Below, one piece after another: positions 44,269 to 53,986 of a stretch of DNA of 64,000 bases. Numbering within the stretch: the first letter of the stretch is position 1; each line of letters starts with the position of its first letter. A model generated the notes under the pieces. It saw only the letters and a program-made list of their open reading frames with translations. It had not been told where the DNA came from and did no database searches. Position numbers and translations under genes: made by a program. The DNA is taken from NCBI RefSeq assembly GCF_000306965.1, contig NZ_JH976434.1, positions 897,440 to 961,439 of the forward strand. Reading direction: 5' to 3'. Source of the stretch: Amphibacillus jilinensis Y1. GTDB taxonomy: Bacteria > Bacillota > Bacilli > Bacillales > Amphibacillaceae.

Positions 44269-45291
44269 CTACTTCAGCTTTTTAAACACTTCATTAGCTG
44301 ATGAAACCATTGCTACTTTATCAGCTTGAGGTTGAATAAAACGTTTTGCTTGATTCACTGCATGTGCTGCATCCTGAAAAGCCCCAGCAATTAAATTTAA
44401 TTTGCCATCATAGTTCATAATATCACCGGCCCCAAACACACCTGCAACTGAAGTGTTACCATAAGCTGTTCCTTTAATATAGAAATTATCTTTCCGTTCA
44501 ATAGGCAAATCGCTATTGTCTAATAACGAAGCGATTTGTTCATAGCCATGATTGACCAACACATCATCGACGTCAATAACTTGTGTGCGGCTTGTTATTT
44601 GCTCCTTCACAACAACTTGACTTATTCTGCGCTGACAATCAGAAGCAATTAATTCAACCATTTCAGTGTTTAATAAGCATGTCGCCTTACCATTTAACAA
44701 TGTAGAAACACTGGCTTCATGTCCTTTTAGTAAATCTTTTCGATAGACAAGGTACACTTTTTTTGCAATTGCTGATAATTCGTTAGCCCAATCAATGGCA
44801 GAATTACCACCGCCTGAAATAAGTACGGTTCGATTACGGTAATGTTCTAATGGCTTTACTTGGTAATGAAGGTTCGTTTGTTCAAAGCGTTCTGCTCCAT
44901 CAAGCGTTAACTTATTCGGGTTGATCACACCACTTCCAACAGCAACAATCACGGTTTTTGATAAATGTTCACTTCCATCTCGTGTTTCCAATAAGAAAGT
45001 GCCTGATTCCATTTGACGAATAGATGTAACGGTTTGATTGAAAACAATGGTCGGTGAAAAGGTTCTGGCTTGCTCAGTCATCTGTTCAATCAATTGATAA
45101 CCTGTAATAACTGGAATAGCCCCCACATCCCAAATTTTCTTTTCTTGATAAAAGCGAACTTTACCACCTAATTCACTTTGACTTTCAATGATCTTTGTTT
45201 TCATCTCACGTAATCCACTATAAAATGCCGCATACAGCCCTGCTGGTCCTCCTCCAATTATCGTCGTATCATATAATTCTATTCCACTCAT
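44269..45291 (-). CDS. Ferredoxin/flavodoxin-NADP reductase, TrxB-like (YcgT/YumC type)
   Basis: A 340-residue FAD/NADPH flavoprotein related to thioredoxin reductase but lacking the CxxC disulfide. FAD motif TIIGGGPAGLYAAFYSGLR, NADPH motif VLISGGGNSAIDWANEL and C-terminal FAD motif GVFGAGDIMNYDGKLNLIAGAFQDAAHAVNQA are intact. Enzymes of this type transfer electrons from NADPH to ferredoxin or flavodoxin. A Fur box lies 80 bases upstream. In Bacillus subtilis ycgT is a member of the Fur regulon while yumC is not, so YcgT is the closer functional match, perhaps supplying electrons for iron release. Confidence 0.88.
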   Translation of the reverse strand: MSGIELYDTTIIGGGPAGLYAAFYSGLREMKTKIIESQSELGGKVRFYQEKKIWDVGAIPVITGYQLIEQMTEQARTFSPTIVFNQTVTSIRQMESGTFLLETRDGSEHLSKTVIVAVGSGVINPNKLTLDGAERFEQTNLHYQVKPLEHYRNRTVLISGGGNSAIDWANELSAIAKKVYLVYRKDLLKGHEASVSTLLNGKATCLLNTEMVELIASDCQRRISQVVVKEQITSRTQVIDVDDVLVNHGYEQIASLLDNSDLPIERKDNFYIKGTAYGNTSVAGVFGAGDIMNYDGKLNLIAGAFQDAAHAVNQAKRFIQPQADKVAMVSSANEVFKKLK

Positions 45292-45369
45292 TTAACCACC
45301 CTCTAAATTAAAAGATATATATAATTGCCTTTATCGTTACACGTTAAAGTATAACATATAAATTGCGAC

Positions 45370-45384
45370 TGATAATCATTGTCA
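45370..45384 (-). promoter_or_regulatory. Fur box
   Basis: TGATAAT-C-ATTGTCA is a 7-1-7 inverted repeat differing at one base from the Fur family core TGATAATNATTATCA. It lies upstream of the reductase gene, implying iron-dependent repression. Confidence 0.8.
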
Positions 45385-45474
45385 TTTGTTTTTTTTATGA
45401 TGTTACTGTTTTGAAGTGGACCGATAGGTAACCCCTGGAGATATTTTGAATTTAAAGGATTTTGTACTCACTCC

Positions 45475-45660
45475 AGTTACAGACGATCGCTTTCCGCGGG
45501 CACGGCCTCGGGCCTACAGGATGTAGGTCAGTTAGACGTTGTCCCAGGACGGGACGGGGTTAGTCTAACATTCCTCCACTGTGTGAAGAAGTACACTTCA
45601 CTTAGTGGATCTTCGGACGCGTGCTGATCCCGCAGGAGTCGTCGTCTTTCACTTCCGTTT
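45475..45660 (+). repeat. Family-2 interspersed repeat, copy 1
   Basis: Conserved outer parts: CGCTTTCCGCGGGCACGGCC at the left, and TGGATCTTCGGAC, CGTGCTGATCCCGCAGGAG at the right, which can pair (GCGGGCACG with CGTGC..CCCGC). The middle is variable and here contains CTACAGGATGTAGG and a GGACGGGACGGGG stretch. It is clearly more GC-rich than its surroundings. Confidence 0.75.
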
Positions 45661-45701
45661 TAGCCTGAACTTGAAAATTCAGATAAGAAAGTGGAGTAAT
45701 T

Positions 45702-45731
45702 AAAAAGGAGCCGATACCAAATCAGCTCCCT
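45702..45731 (-). terminator. Terminator after the transmembrane chemoreceptor
   Basis: GGAGC (45707-45711) with GCTCC (45725-45729), extended by partly paired inner bases; on the minus strand TTTTT follows. Confidence 0.75.
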
Positions 45732-45754
45732 TTCTTATATTTAGATAGTTTTCA

Positions 45755-47440
45755 CTAAGTTGTTTTAAAATGGCTAACTTCTTTAGAAAGCCCCTCAGCT
45801 AATTCTGCTAATGTTGTTGCACTATTTGAAATTTCCTCCATTGAACTCAATGATTGTTCAGATGAAGCGGCTGTCTCTTCAATTCCCGCCGCTGATTGTT
45901 CAGAAATAGAGGCGATCTCCTCAATCGATTCATTGATTTGTGCACTTTCTTGCGTAATCTCAGATAAGTTGGTGGCTACTTTCTTCACAACTTTATCCAT
46001 TAAGCTAATTGAATCATTAATAGATGTAAAGTTCTCGCCTGTTTTAGCCATTTGTGTCGTTCCTTGATTAACTTCCTTATAACCTGTTTCTAATGCCTTA
46101 ACCACGTCAGTTGTTTCCGTTTGAATACCATCGATAATCGTTGTAATTTCCCGAACAGAACTCGAGACATCCTCTGCTAACTTACGCACCTCATCGGCAA
46201 CAACTGCAAATCCTTTACCATGCTCACCGGCTCTTGCAGCCTCAATTGCAGCATTAAGTGCTAGCAAATTCGTTTGTTCTGCAATATCATGAATCACATC
46301 AACAAGCCTAGAAATGTCTTGTGAACGTTTATCTAAACCTTCCACTTTTTGCACCGCATCCTGGACAATCTGATCAATGGTCATCATTTGTTGTATAGAT
46401 TGCTCCATCATTTGAAAACCTTCATCTGTTTTTTCTAATACCATTTGTGATTCATTAGACACTTTGTTTGTATTACTGTTAGCATCGGTAATCATTTTTA
46501 CAAATTGCTCCATTTTTTCTGACAGAAGCGTAACGGTGCTTGCTTGAGTCTCCCCACCAGTAGAAAGTTCTTGCATGGTTGAAGCAATCTGTTCACTTCC
46601 CTCACGCACTTCACCAGCTGATTGTGTTAACTCTTCACTTGCACTAGATACTTGATCCGTGGCACTTGCCACACTATGAATAACTTTTTGTAAATCTGAC
46701 TGCATTTGATTTGCTGAACCGACAAGCTCCCCAATCTCATCTTTACGTTTGGTTAACAATGGATCAGTTCTTAAATCACCACGCGCTATTCCTTTCATTT
46801 TAATCGATAACTGACCTAGTGGGCCACCAATTGCTTGCCCCATGTAAATACCTAACCCAATCGCGACGACTACAGCTGCTACGGAAATTGCAAGAATAAC
46901 CAAGCGAATGATTTCGTATGTGCTGGCGCTATTATTATAATCTTCACCGGCTATCTCTAAGTTGATATCTCTTAGTTGTTGTAAATCAGCGCTAAATGTA
47001 TTAAAAAACTCACCACCTACCACAATACGCAATGAGGCTTCCTCAAAATCACCTGCCATAATTAAAGAGGCATTCTCTTCTACGGACTGGCTGTAAGCGT
47101 TCCAATCATCCAACATGCTTTCAAAAACATCTACTTCATCTGCTTGCATAGTATTTGTATCAAATTGATCAAGCAATCCGTTGATTTGTTCAATATTCTC
47201 CAACGCATTAGACGCTCTTGTCTGATCCTCTTCTACCACACCCGAAAGCATTTGAACCCGTACGTTCTCACCTAACTGAATCACTTCTGTTAATCTCCCT
47301 AAAGGATGAACACGATCTTGGTACATAGTCTGAGTGTATCGATAGACATTTTGCAAACTAAAATAAGCCGTTACTGCAATTACTAGGAGTAATCCAGCAA
47401 TTGACAGATATGATACAATTAATTTCCCCTTTATTTTCAT
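45755..47440 (-). CDS. Transmembrane methyl-accepting chemotaxis protein
   Basis: A 561-residue chemoreceptor. ATG at 47440 ([19 protein letters not shown]) follows GGGGGAAGG. The order is TM1, a four-helix-bundle sensor domain (about 35-180, extracytoplasmic), TM2 ([22 protein letters not shown]), HAMP (about 205-260) and the cytoplasmic signalling domain. Its tip is [46 protein letters not shown]. Methylation helices are present on both arms. The ligand is unknown. It forms a single-gene unit with its own terminator. Confidence 0.92.
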   Translation of the reverse strand: MKIKGKLIVSYLSIAGLLLVIAVTAYFSLQNVYRYTQTMYQDRVHPLGRLTEVIQLGENVRVQMLSGVVEEDQTRASNALENIEQINGLLDQFDTNTMQADEVDVFESMLDDWNAYSQSVEENASLIMAGDFEEASLRIVVGGEFFNTFSADLQQLRDINLEIAGEDYNNSASTYEIIRLVILAISVAAVVVAIGLGIYMGQAIGGPLGQLSIKMKGIARGDLRTDPLLTKRKDEIGELVGSANQMQSDLQKVIHSVASATDQVSSASEELTQSAGEVREGSEQIASTMQELSTGGETQASTVTLLSEKMEQFVKMITDANSNTNKVSNESQMVLEKTDEGFQMMEQSIQQMMTIDQIVQDAVQKVEGLDKRSQDISRLVDVIHDIAEQTNLLALNAAIEAARAGEHGKGFAVVADEVRKLAEDVSSSVREITTIIDGIQTETTDVVKALETGYKEVNQGTTQMAKTGENFTSINDSISLMDKVVKKVATNLSEITQESAQINESIEEIASISEQSAAGIEETAASSEQSLSSMEEISNSATTLAELAEGLSKEVSHFKTT

Positions 47441-47702
47441 TTCTACCTTCCCCCTCTTGAAGTAAATGCCTATCACTTTATCAACTTATCAACTTATCTT
47501 TAAATTTCTAGGCATATTTAATCTTGTTGTCATACATTATTAATATCGACCTAAAGGCCTGAAACTTAATGATTATACTAAATATATTTTTATATCCGTA
47601 AAGTATACAAACAAAAATGTTTGGAATTGAATAAGCTTTTAGTTCCTCTTCACCTCTTTTATTGATACTTTCTAATTAACCGACATAGATAAGATTTAAT
47701 AC
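47441..47702. other. Promoter region of the chemoreceptor
   Basis: AT-rich, no gene. ATTAACCGACATAGATAAG at about 47677 resembles nothing I can name. The minus-strand chemoreceptor promoter must lie here; no clear SigD-type site was found by eye. Confidence 0.3.
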
Positions 47703-47729
47703 AAAAAAGCTCCCCCAGCAGGAGAGCAA
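47703..47729 (-). terminator. Terminator of the met operon
   Basis: On the minus strand GCTCTCC, loop TGCT, GGGGGAGC and TTTTTT. It lies after the hydroxy-acid oxidase gene, marking the end of the metQNP-oxidase transcript. Confidence 0.8.
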
Positions 47730-47789
47730 ATTTTTCAAAATCTGTACATTACTAAGAAAAACATATTAACATTGCAAGCATTGGCTACA

Positions 47790-48929
47790 CTAGTTATATC
47801 CAAGCCATTTTATATAATCTCGATTTAATTGCGCTAGCGAATTAACACCAACAATGGCAAGACTGGTATCCAAGTCTTTAATAAGGTTGTTCAAAACTGC
47901 TGTCACACCACCTTGACCATCAACAAGTCCGTAAACATATGGTCGACCAAGCAATACCGCATGTGCTCCTAAAGCAAAAGCTTTCAAAATATCTGCCCCT
48001 CGTCTTATGCCACCATCGACAAGCACAGCGACTTTATCATCAACCGCCTCTACAATGGCAGGTAATGCTTCTAGTCCACTAATTACCCCGTCAAGTTGGC
48101 GACCACCATGGTTAGAAACAATAATACCATCGACACCTAATTCAGCAGCTTTCTTGGCATCATCCACATGTAAAATACCTTTTAAAATAATTGGTAAATC
48201 AGTGATCTCTTGTAACCATTTAATATTTTCCCAAGTTAAGTTCTGCTTAAATAAGATCGATCGAATAGATTGAATGATTTCTGTTTGGGATAATGAAAAA
48301 TCGGGATTGTAACGTTGATTAAATACCGGATCCGTTACAAAATTAGCTATTCCTGCTCCTGTTTGCATAGGGAAATACTGATTCGTCATATCGACTTCGC
48401 GCCATCCTAAAAAAGGGGTGTCAACTGTAACCACTATACCATGGTAACCCGCCGCTTCCGCTCGCTTTATAAAACTTTCTGCAACAGCTTGATCATTGGG
48501 CCAGTATAATTGGAAATAATGCGGGCAATCACTCATAATATCAGAAATCTCTTCAATTGAAGCCGATGATACCGTACTGGCGATATAAGGAACACCTTGC
48601 TTTCGAGCAGCACGGGCCGACGCTTTCTCACCATCTGGGTGGACAATGGCTTGAAAGCCGACTGGTGCCATTAAAAAAGGGAATTGATGATGACGATCAA
48701 ACAGGGAAACCGATAAGTCACGCTTTGACACATCTTTAAGTACTTTCGGTATCAGTGCCAAGCGTTCAAAAGCAAGATCATTTTGATCCAATGTTGTTTC
48801 AGCACCAGATCCGCTTTGAATATAGCCAAACGCACCCTGATCTAGCTGTTTTTGACATCGTAATTCCCAATCTTGATATGAAAATGGATAGTCTGTTGAC
48901 AAACGATCAATACTCGTCACAATGCTCAC
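47790..48929 (-). CDS. FMN-dependent alpha-hydroxy-acid oxidase (lactate monooxygenase-like)
   Basis: A 379-residue TIM-barrel flavoenzyme that oxidises L-2-hydroxy acids to 2-oxo acids. Visible features: MAPVGFQAIVHPDGE, VTVDTPFLGWREVDM, Lys250 in IILKGIL, the catalytic pair His274 and Arg277 in SNHGGRQLDG, and the phosphate loop LVDGGIRRGADILKA...LLGRPYVYGL. The length and GWREVDM loop resemble lactate 2-monooxygenase. The start is GTG at 48929, or GTG at 48920, which has the better binding site GAAGGTG. It begins 3 bases after metP and shares the SAM-riboswitch transcript, so a sulfur-related hydroxy acid is a likely substrate (inference). Confidence 0.88.
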   Translation of the reverse strand: MSIVTSIDRLSTDYPFSYQDWELRCQKQLDQGAFGYIQSGSGAETTLDQNDLAFERLALIPKVLKDVSKRDLSVSLFDRHHQFPFLMAPVGFQAIVHPDGEKASARAARKQGVPYIASTVSSASIEEISDIMSDCPHYFQLYWPNDQAVAESFIKRAEAAGYHGIVVTVDTPFLGWREVDMTNQYFPMQTGAGIANFVTDPVFNQRYNPDFSLSQTEIIQSIRSILFKQNLTWENIKWLQEITDLPIILKGILHVDDAKKAAELGVDGIIVSNHGGRQLDGVISGLEALPAIVEAVDDKVAVLVDGGIRRGADILKAFALGAHAVLLGRPYVYGLVDGQGGVTAVLNNLIKDLDTSLAIVGVNSLAQLNRDYIKWLGYN

Positions 48930-48932
48930 CTT

Positions 48933-49604
48933 CTAATCTTTTTTCGCTCGAGCAGCTATTTGGTTGCCAAGTGTTTGAATCACTTGAATAATAATGATTA
49001 ATATTACAATAGTTGCATACATAACAACAGGTTCATAGCGGAGATGACCAAAGCGATAAGCAACATCTCCTAAACCACCAGCACCCACAAGACCCGCCAT
49101 TGCAGTAGCACCAATTAAACCAATGACAGCGATCGTAATCCCTAAAATAATTGATGGTTTAGCTTCACGTACCATTACATGCCAAATAATATCTCGCGTT
49201 CGAATGCCCATCGCTTCATAAGCCTCAATCACACCTTTATCCACTTCTAGCAAGGCAGACTCCATTAACCGCGCAATATATGGGGCAGTGAACACAACCA
49301 GTGGTACAATAACACCGCGCACGCCCATTGATGTCCCAACAATAAAACGTGTAAAAGGAAGCAATGTGAATAATAAAATAATGAAAGGTACAGATCGAAT
49401 AATATTAATGATCACGTTTAAAAAACCAGAAAGATATTTATTATCTAAGCTTTTACCTGGACGCGTTAATACTAGTAAAATACCTAACGGTAAGCCAATT
49501 ATGATTGATATAACCAAAGAAATGCTGACCATTTGAAAGGTTTCAATCGTTGATTCCCAGATCAAACCACCCCAACGATCGATAAACTCTAAAATTTCAA
49601 TCAC
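48933..49604 (-). CDS. metP: Methionine ABC transporter permease
   Basis: A 223-residue permease of the MetI/MetP family with about five helices. The cytoplasmic coupling loop is EAYEAMGIRTRDIIWHVMVREAKPSIILGITIAVIGLIGATAMAGLVGAGGLGDVAYRFG. It overlaps the end of metN by eight bases, showing translational coupling. With MetN and MetQ it imports methionine, and in Bacillus also D-methionine and methionine sulfoxide. Confidence 0.94.
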   Translation of the reverse strand: MIEILEFIDRWGGLIWESTIETFQMVSISLVISIIIGLPLGILLVLTRPGKSLDNKYLSGFLNVIINIIRSVPFIILLFTLLPFTRFIVGTSMGVRGVIVPLVVFTAPYIARLMESALLEVDKGVIEAYEAMGIRTRDIIWHVMVREAKPSIILGITIAVIGLIGATAMAGLVGAGGLGDVAYRFGHLRYEPVVMYATIVILIIIIQVIQTLGNQIAARAKKD

Positions 49605-50622
49605 GTTTCTTCACCTCACTTACCTTAACGCCTTGTTCCTGCAGATAAGCTAAAGCCTTATCTGTCTCGCTTTTATCACCTTGGATATGTGCAGTTAATT
49701 TACCAAACGGTTGATTCTTTAGTTGAACAATGTTCCCTGATAAGATGTTTGATTGGATATCGAATTGTTTAGACACCATCGATAATGCCGGTTGATCAGC
49801 AGAGTGCCCGACAAACGTTAAATGGATAATAGGCCCTTGTTTTTCAAGGTCATCAATAATCGTTTCAGGAATATCACTAGGAAAAATGCTACTGACAAAT
49901 TTCTCTGTCGTCTTATTTTTTGGTTGCGTATAAATATCGATAACTTTCCCCTGTTCAATCACTTGACCATTTTCCATAACAGCAACTTGATCACAAATCT
50001 TCTGAATCACATGCATTTCGTGAGTGATTAACAAGATCGTTATCCCAAATTCGCGGTTAATTTTAAGTAGTAAATCAAGAATGGCATCCGTTGTTTCAGG
50101 ATCAAGTGCGCTTGTTGCCTCGTCACTTAATAGCACCTCAGGTTCATGAGATAACGCCCTTGCAATAGCCACACGCTGCTTCTGACCACCAGAAAGCTGA
50201 TTAGGAAAAACATTTTTTTTATCAGCTAAACCAACAATATCCAAATATTTATCGACACGCGCCTTGATTTCACTTGACGATACCCCTGTCAATTTTAATG
50301 GAATCGCTATGTTGTCATAAACATTCGCTGTTTTCAAAAGGTTAAAGCCTTGAAAAATCATCCCAATATTTTGACGTGCTTGACGAAGCTGTTCTGTTGA
50401 CATCGCCCCTAATTCGGCACCATTTATAATGACTTCGCCTGAGGTAGGACGCTCTAGATAATTGACACAGCGAACCAAGGTACTCTTCCCTGCCCCACTG
50501 TAGCCAATAACGCCATAGATCTCGCCTTTTTTAACATGAAGACTGACATCATCAAGTGCAAGCACATCTTCACTTTTCTTTTTTGATTTGAATGTCTTTG
50601 ATAAATGTCTTAATTCAATCAT
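49597..50622 (-). CDS. metN: Methionine ABC transporter ATP-binding protein
   Basis: A 341-residue ATPase with Walker A GYSGAGKST, Q-loop, ABC signature LSGGQKQR, Walker B VLLSDEATSALDPETT and the H-loop LLITHEM. A C-terminal NIL/ACT-like regulatory domain (about 265-341) is present; in MetN proteins it binds methionine and inhibits transport. It lies between metQ and metP in the SAM-riboswitch operon. Confidence 0.95.
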   Translation of the reverse strand: MIELRHLSKTFKSKKKSEDVLALDDVSLHVKKGEIYGVIGYSGAGKSTLVRCVNYLERPTSGEVIINGAELGAMSTEQLRQARQNIGMIFQGFNLLKTANVYDNIAIPLKLTGVSSSEIKARVDKYLDIVGLADKKNVFPNQLSGGQKQRVAIARALSHEPEVLLSDEATSALDPETTDAILDLLLKINREFGITILLITHEMHVIQKICDQVAVMENGQVIEQGKVIDIYTQPKNKTTEKFVSSIFPSDIPETIIDDLEKQGPIIHLTFVGHSADQPALSMVSKQFDIQSNILSGNIVQLKNQPFGKLTAHIQGDKSETDKALAYLQEQGVKVSEVKKRD

Positions 50623-50657
50623 CTCTATCTACCCCTTCGCCTCAAACATATCACTAC

Positions 50658-51470
50658 TTACCAAGAAGTGACTACTGAACCCTCGAATGTTTCATCTACA
50701 AACTGCTTGATCTCCTCTGACTGATAAAGATCAATTAATTGCTGTACAACAGGATCATCTTGATTTTCTTCGCGAACCACAAGTAAGTTTACCCATGGTG
50801 AATCACTCGCTTCGATAAAGATAGAATCTTGAGTCGGTACATAGCCATGCTCAATTGCAAAATTTGTATTAATCGTCGCAGCAGCCAACTCTTCCAGCTG
50901 GCGAGGAATTTGTGATGCTTCTAGCTCTACAAAATTTAGATCTAATGGGTTCTCTATAATGTCTAATACCGTCGCTGAATTTCCAGCATCCTCATCTAAA
51001 GTAATAAGGCCCGCATCTTCGAATAACATTAAAGCACGTGCACCATTCGTTGGATCGTTTGGCAACCCTACGGAATCGCCTTCTTCTAATTCTGAAACAT
51101 CAGAAATTGCTGTAGAGTAAATCCCCATTGGGAAATTTACCGTTGTTGCAACATCAACAAGATTATAACCACGATCTTCAATAAAATCATCTAAAAATGG
51201 CTGGTGTTGATAGCTATTTGCATCTAGCTCTCCTTCTTCCAGTGCTGTATTTGGCATAACATACTCTTGGAAAACTTCAACGTTAATCGTCAAACCTTCT
51301 TCTTCAGCTAATTCAGCTACTTTTTCCATAATTTGTTCATGCGGTCCTGCTGTAACCCCGACTGTTAACTCTTCCTCGGAAAGTGCTTCTCCCTCATCAC
51401 TTCCCCCTCCACACGCTGCCAAAATAGTTAAAATAGTGATCAATCCTAACAAACTAAGAAACTTTTTCAT
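50658..51470 (-). CDS. metQ: Methionine-binding lipoprotein
   Basis: A 270-residue NlpA-type substrate-binding lipoprotein, with the lipobox ILAAC (Cys20) after a hydrophobic signal. The mature part begins LTVGVTAGPHEQIMEKVAELAEEEG and includes VMPNTALEEGELDANSYQHQPFLDDF, a hallmark of the MetQ family. First gene after the SAM riboswitch; the order here is Q-N-P, unlike N-P-Q in Bacillus subtilis. Confidence 0.95.
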   Translation of the reverse strand: MKKFLSLLGLITILTILAACGGGSDEGEALSEEELTVGVTAGPHEQIMEKVAELAEEEGLTINVEVFQEYVMPNTALEEGELDANSYQHQPFLDDFIEDRGYNLVDVATTVNFPMGIYSTAISDVSELEEGDSVGLPNDPTNGARALMLFEDAGLITLDEDAGNSATVLDIIENPLDLNFVELEASQIPRQLEELAAATINTNFAIEHGYVPTQDSIFIEASDSPWVNLLVVREENQDDPVVQQLIDLYQSEEIKQFVDETFEGSVVTSW

Positions 51471-51664
51471 ATTAATTCCCCCTTGTTTTAATATAACGAA
51501 TAGCTAAACATATTATTTCTCTTAACCCTTTTTGATATTCACTTACCACTAAAGTCCAAAATTTAAATACACAATAATTCGAAAATTTAGACTTTTGAAA
51601 AAAGAGCTACTTATCCTTTAGCGACTGTGCTGTCCCATTATGCATATTAAACGTTTCCCAACGT

Positions 51665-51825
51665 ATAATAAAACCCCCTTCTTATCGACTTAAGAAGAGG
51701 GTTTAACTAGACAAAGTTAACTCTTCTTATCTTTCAAGCGATCGCTTGCTGGATTTGGCACAGTGACGATTAACGTCTGTTGCCGAGGCTTCAAAGGGCC
51801 AGTCCCTCCACCTCTCTGGATAAGA
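51665..51825 (-). ncRNA. SAM-I (S-box) riboswitch with terminator
   Basis: Read on the minus strand: CTTATCCAGAGAGGTGGAGG, GACTGGCCCTTTGAAGCC, CGGCAACAGACG, GTGCCAAATCC, then GAAAGATAAG closing P1, all in S-box order. Downstream, TCTTCTTAAGTCGATAAGAAG with GGGGGTTTTATT forms the intrinsic terminator, and AAGAAGAGTTAAC provides the competing antiterminator strand. High SAM should switch off metQ-metN-metP and the oxidase gene. Confidence 0.95.
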
Positions 51826-51905
51826 AAATGCTATTCGTTATTTATATTGTGTTTCTTACTTTACAATGGCTACGCACAGAAGTCAAACCTTTTTTTCAGA
51901 TTCAT

Positions 51906-52712
51906 CTATTTTTTTTCGTAACCAGCCAAATGTTGGTATAATTCAGTGCGACGATCTTGATAAACTGGAATTTCCTGACGAACACGATCAACTTCTTCCC
52001 ATATGATGTTGGCGGTTAACGTCATCGCTTGATCACCTGCTTCTGCAATGATTTCTCCCCACGGGCCGATAAACATTGAATGACCACCAAACACATTTTT
52101 AGGATCAGCACCAACCCTGTTACAAGCGACAACATAACACTGATTTTCAATGGCTCGACTAACCAATAAAGTGCGCCAATGGTCAATCCTTGACGCCGGC
52201 CATTCAGCCACAACAAAGAGCACTTTCGCGCCATTTAACATATGGGCTCTGATCCATTCAGGAAAGCGGATATCATAACAAATGACAGCTGCTGCCTTTT
52301 GTTCATCAATCATAAACAGCCCATCTTGATCACCTTGTTGTAAAAATTTCTCCTCTTCCATTAATCGAAACAAATGGGCTTTATCATATTGCTTCACCCA
52401 TTCACCTTGGCGATTAATGACAATCAAGGTATTATAGTAACCTGACTTTTTGGCATTTGCAATTGAGCCAGCAACAAAATACACCTGATATTGTTTTGCC
52501 AAATTAGCAAGAAACGCGATCGTTATTTCACCACCTGGTTCAGCAAGCTGATCAAAACGAGCTAAATCATAGCCCGTTGTCCACAGCTCAGGTAATACAA
52601 ATAAATCAACCGCCGTTTCGGCTAAGGTCTGCTCGATTTGCTGCTTAACATATCGACGATTTGCCTCTGGGTCACCAAAAGCAATGTCCATTTGAATAAT
52701 CGCTATTTTCAC
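51906..52712 (-). CDS. Nitrilase-family omega-amidase (MtnU-like)
   Basis: A 268-residue carbon-nitrogen hydrolase with the complete triad: Glu42 in PELWTTGYD, Lys111 in YDKAHLF and Cys145 in ICYDIRFPE. It is close in pattern to Bacillus YkrU/MtnU, the 2-oxoglutaramate amidase that completes glutamine-dependent transamination of the methionine 2-oxo acid. Its gene overlaps the dehydrogenase gene by four bases, and a methionine-type aminotransferase gene is divergent from them. The function is therefore well supported by family and context together. Confidence 0.88.
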   Translation of the reverse strand: MKIAIIQMDIAFGDPEANRRYVKQQIEQTLAETAVDLFVLPELWTTGYDLARFDQLAEPGGEITIAFLANLAKQYQVYFVAGSIANAKKSGYYNTLIVINRQGEWVKQYDKAHLFRLMEEEKFLQQGDQDGLFMIDEQKAAAVICYDIRFPEWIRAHMLNGAKVLFVVAEWPASRIDHWRTLLVSRAIENQCYVVACNRVGADPKNVFGGHSMFIGPWGEIIAEAGDQAMTLTANIIWEEVDRVRQEIPVYQDRRTELYQHLAGYEKK

Positions 52713-53815
52713 TCGATCACATCCTGTATTTGTTTACTCATTATCCATGTGTCTAGCTGTTTCATAGCATGAGCTACGGCTTCTTCTGTCGATCTTTCCA
52801 TAAAATGAATCGATTCAGTCACTTTGGTTGCTGCTTTTGCTACTTGTTCAAAAACCAAATTTTGCTGATCAACAACCACCCCTAAATCTTTAAGACAAGT
52901 CGGAAGAGCTAACTGATGGTAATAAGGTAATAGTTTTTCAATTTCATCAAATCGGTTTTCCAAAGCTAATTGAACAAGAATCCCATAGGCCACCTTATCA
53001 CCGTGCAACTTATCATGCGTTTCAGGTAATACGGTCAAACCATTATGAATTGAATGCGCACCAGCAATCCGTCCATATCGTTCACCAAATCCACCAACCA
53101 TGCCACCAACCATTATAATCGTTTCTACCGTTTGAATAAATGATCGTGTGATTTTTTGTTCAGCATGGTCTTGTATTGCCTGCGCACCATGCTCAAGCAA
53201 AACATCATGGCAAAGCCGTGCAGCATGAGCAGCTACATTGACCGGAATCGGTTTATGCTCAAGTTGCTTGACGAGCACATCAGCCTCATACCATTTTGCT
53301 AGTGTATCACCAATGCCTGCTCGTAAAAATGGAGCCGGTGAATTCATAATCAATTCGGGTTCAATAGCAACCATAAATGCATTGCGCGAGAAAACTTCAT
53401 AATCTGTAAATCTACCTTCTTGGTCATAAAATACACTCAATGGTGTCCATGGGGCACAATTTGATGCTAAAGTCGGTACAAGTAGGAAAGGCTGCTGTAA
53501 ACAGTCAGCCGTTGCTTTAACCAAATCAATAATTTTCCCTCCACCGACACCAAGAATATAATCAACACCTGCTTCTAACGCCAAAGCAACGATTCGAGCG
53601 ACCTCTTCCCTCGTGCATTCACCATGATATTGTGTAGCCACTAGCGGTAGATTTAACGATTGAATAAATGGAGCAGAAACTGTCCAAGACGCATTCCCAT
53701 GAACAAGTAACCCTTTCTTCCAACCTTCGTTTATGACCAGCTGTTTCAACTCATTCAACGCACCTTTATGGCATCGATATAAATTAGGGGCACCTTGTAC
53801 TTGAATCGCCTCCAT
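52709..53815 (-). CDS. GldA/HcxA-like iron-containing alcohol dehydrogenase family protein
   Basis: A 368-residue metal-dependent dehydrogenase. The nucleotide site is DYILGVGGGKIIDLVKATAD, and metal ligands are in GIGDTLAKWYE (Asp), AGAHSIHNGL (His) and HDKLHGDKVAYG (His). Within the family it resembles both glycerol dehydrogenase and Escherichia coli YbdH/HcxA, which reduces 2-oxo acids to 2-hydroxy acids. In E. coli ybdH lies beside the methionine aminotransferase gene ybdL; here the equivalent gene is divergent, and an omega-amidase overlaps the dehydrogenase. A 2-oxo-4-methylthiobutyrate reductase role is inferred, not shown. Confidence 0.8.
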   Translation of the reverse strand: MEAIQVQGAPNLYRCHKGALNELKQLVINEGWKKGLLVHGNASWTVSAPFIQSLNLPLVATQYHGECTREEVARIVALALEAGVDYILGVGGGKIIDLVKATADCLQQPFLLVPTLASNCAPWTPLSVFYDQEGRFTDYEVFSRNAFMVAIEPELIMNSPAPFLRAGIGDTLAKWYEADVLVKQLEHKPIPVNVAAHAARLCHDVLLEHGAQAIQDHAEQKITRSFIQTVETIIMVGGMVGGFGERYGRIAGAHSIHNGLTVLPETHDKLHGDKVAYGILVQLALENRFDEIEKLLPYYHQLALPTCLKDLGVVVDQQNLVFEQVAKAATKVTESIHFMERSTEEAVAHAMKQLDTWIMSKQIQDVIE

Positions 53816-53986
53816 CCCTTTCCCTCCTCACCAAATCAACTTCACTTCTTTTATTGGTGCAAATTATCCCACTCCACACCTATTGTGTCAAGATTCAAAA
53901 TTATCTTAATTCGATCTTTACAAATTGATAGACATTGACTATGATTGTTTTTACAACTTTCAAGAAAGCAATGAGGTGTCTGATCA

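Noticed and set aside
44269-45291. Thioredoxin reductase (trxB)
   Set aside because: Overall similar, but the CxxC redox pair in the NADPH domain is absent, so a ferredoxin/flavodoxin reductase fits better.
45475-45660. Structured RNA gene or rho-independent terminator in the GC-rich segment
   Set aside because: It matches the 62.3 kb segment in its outer parts only, so it is better described as an interspersed repeat; no promoter or T-run was found.
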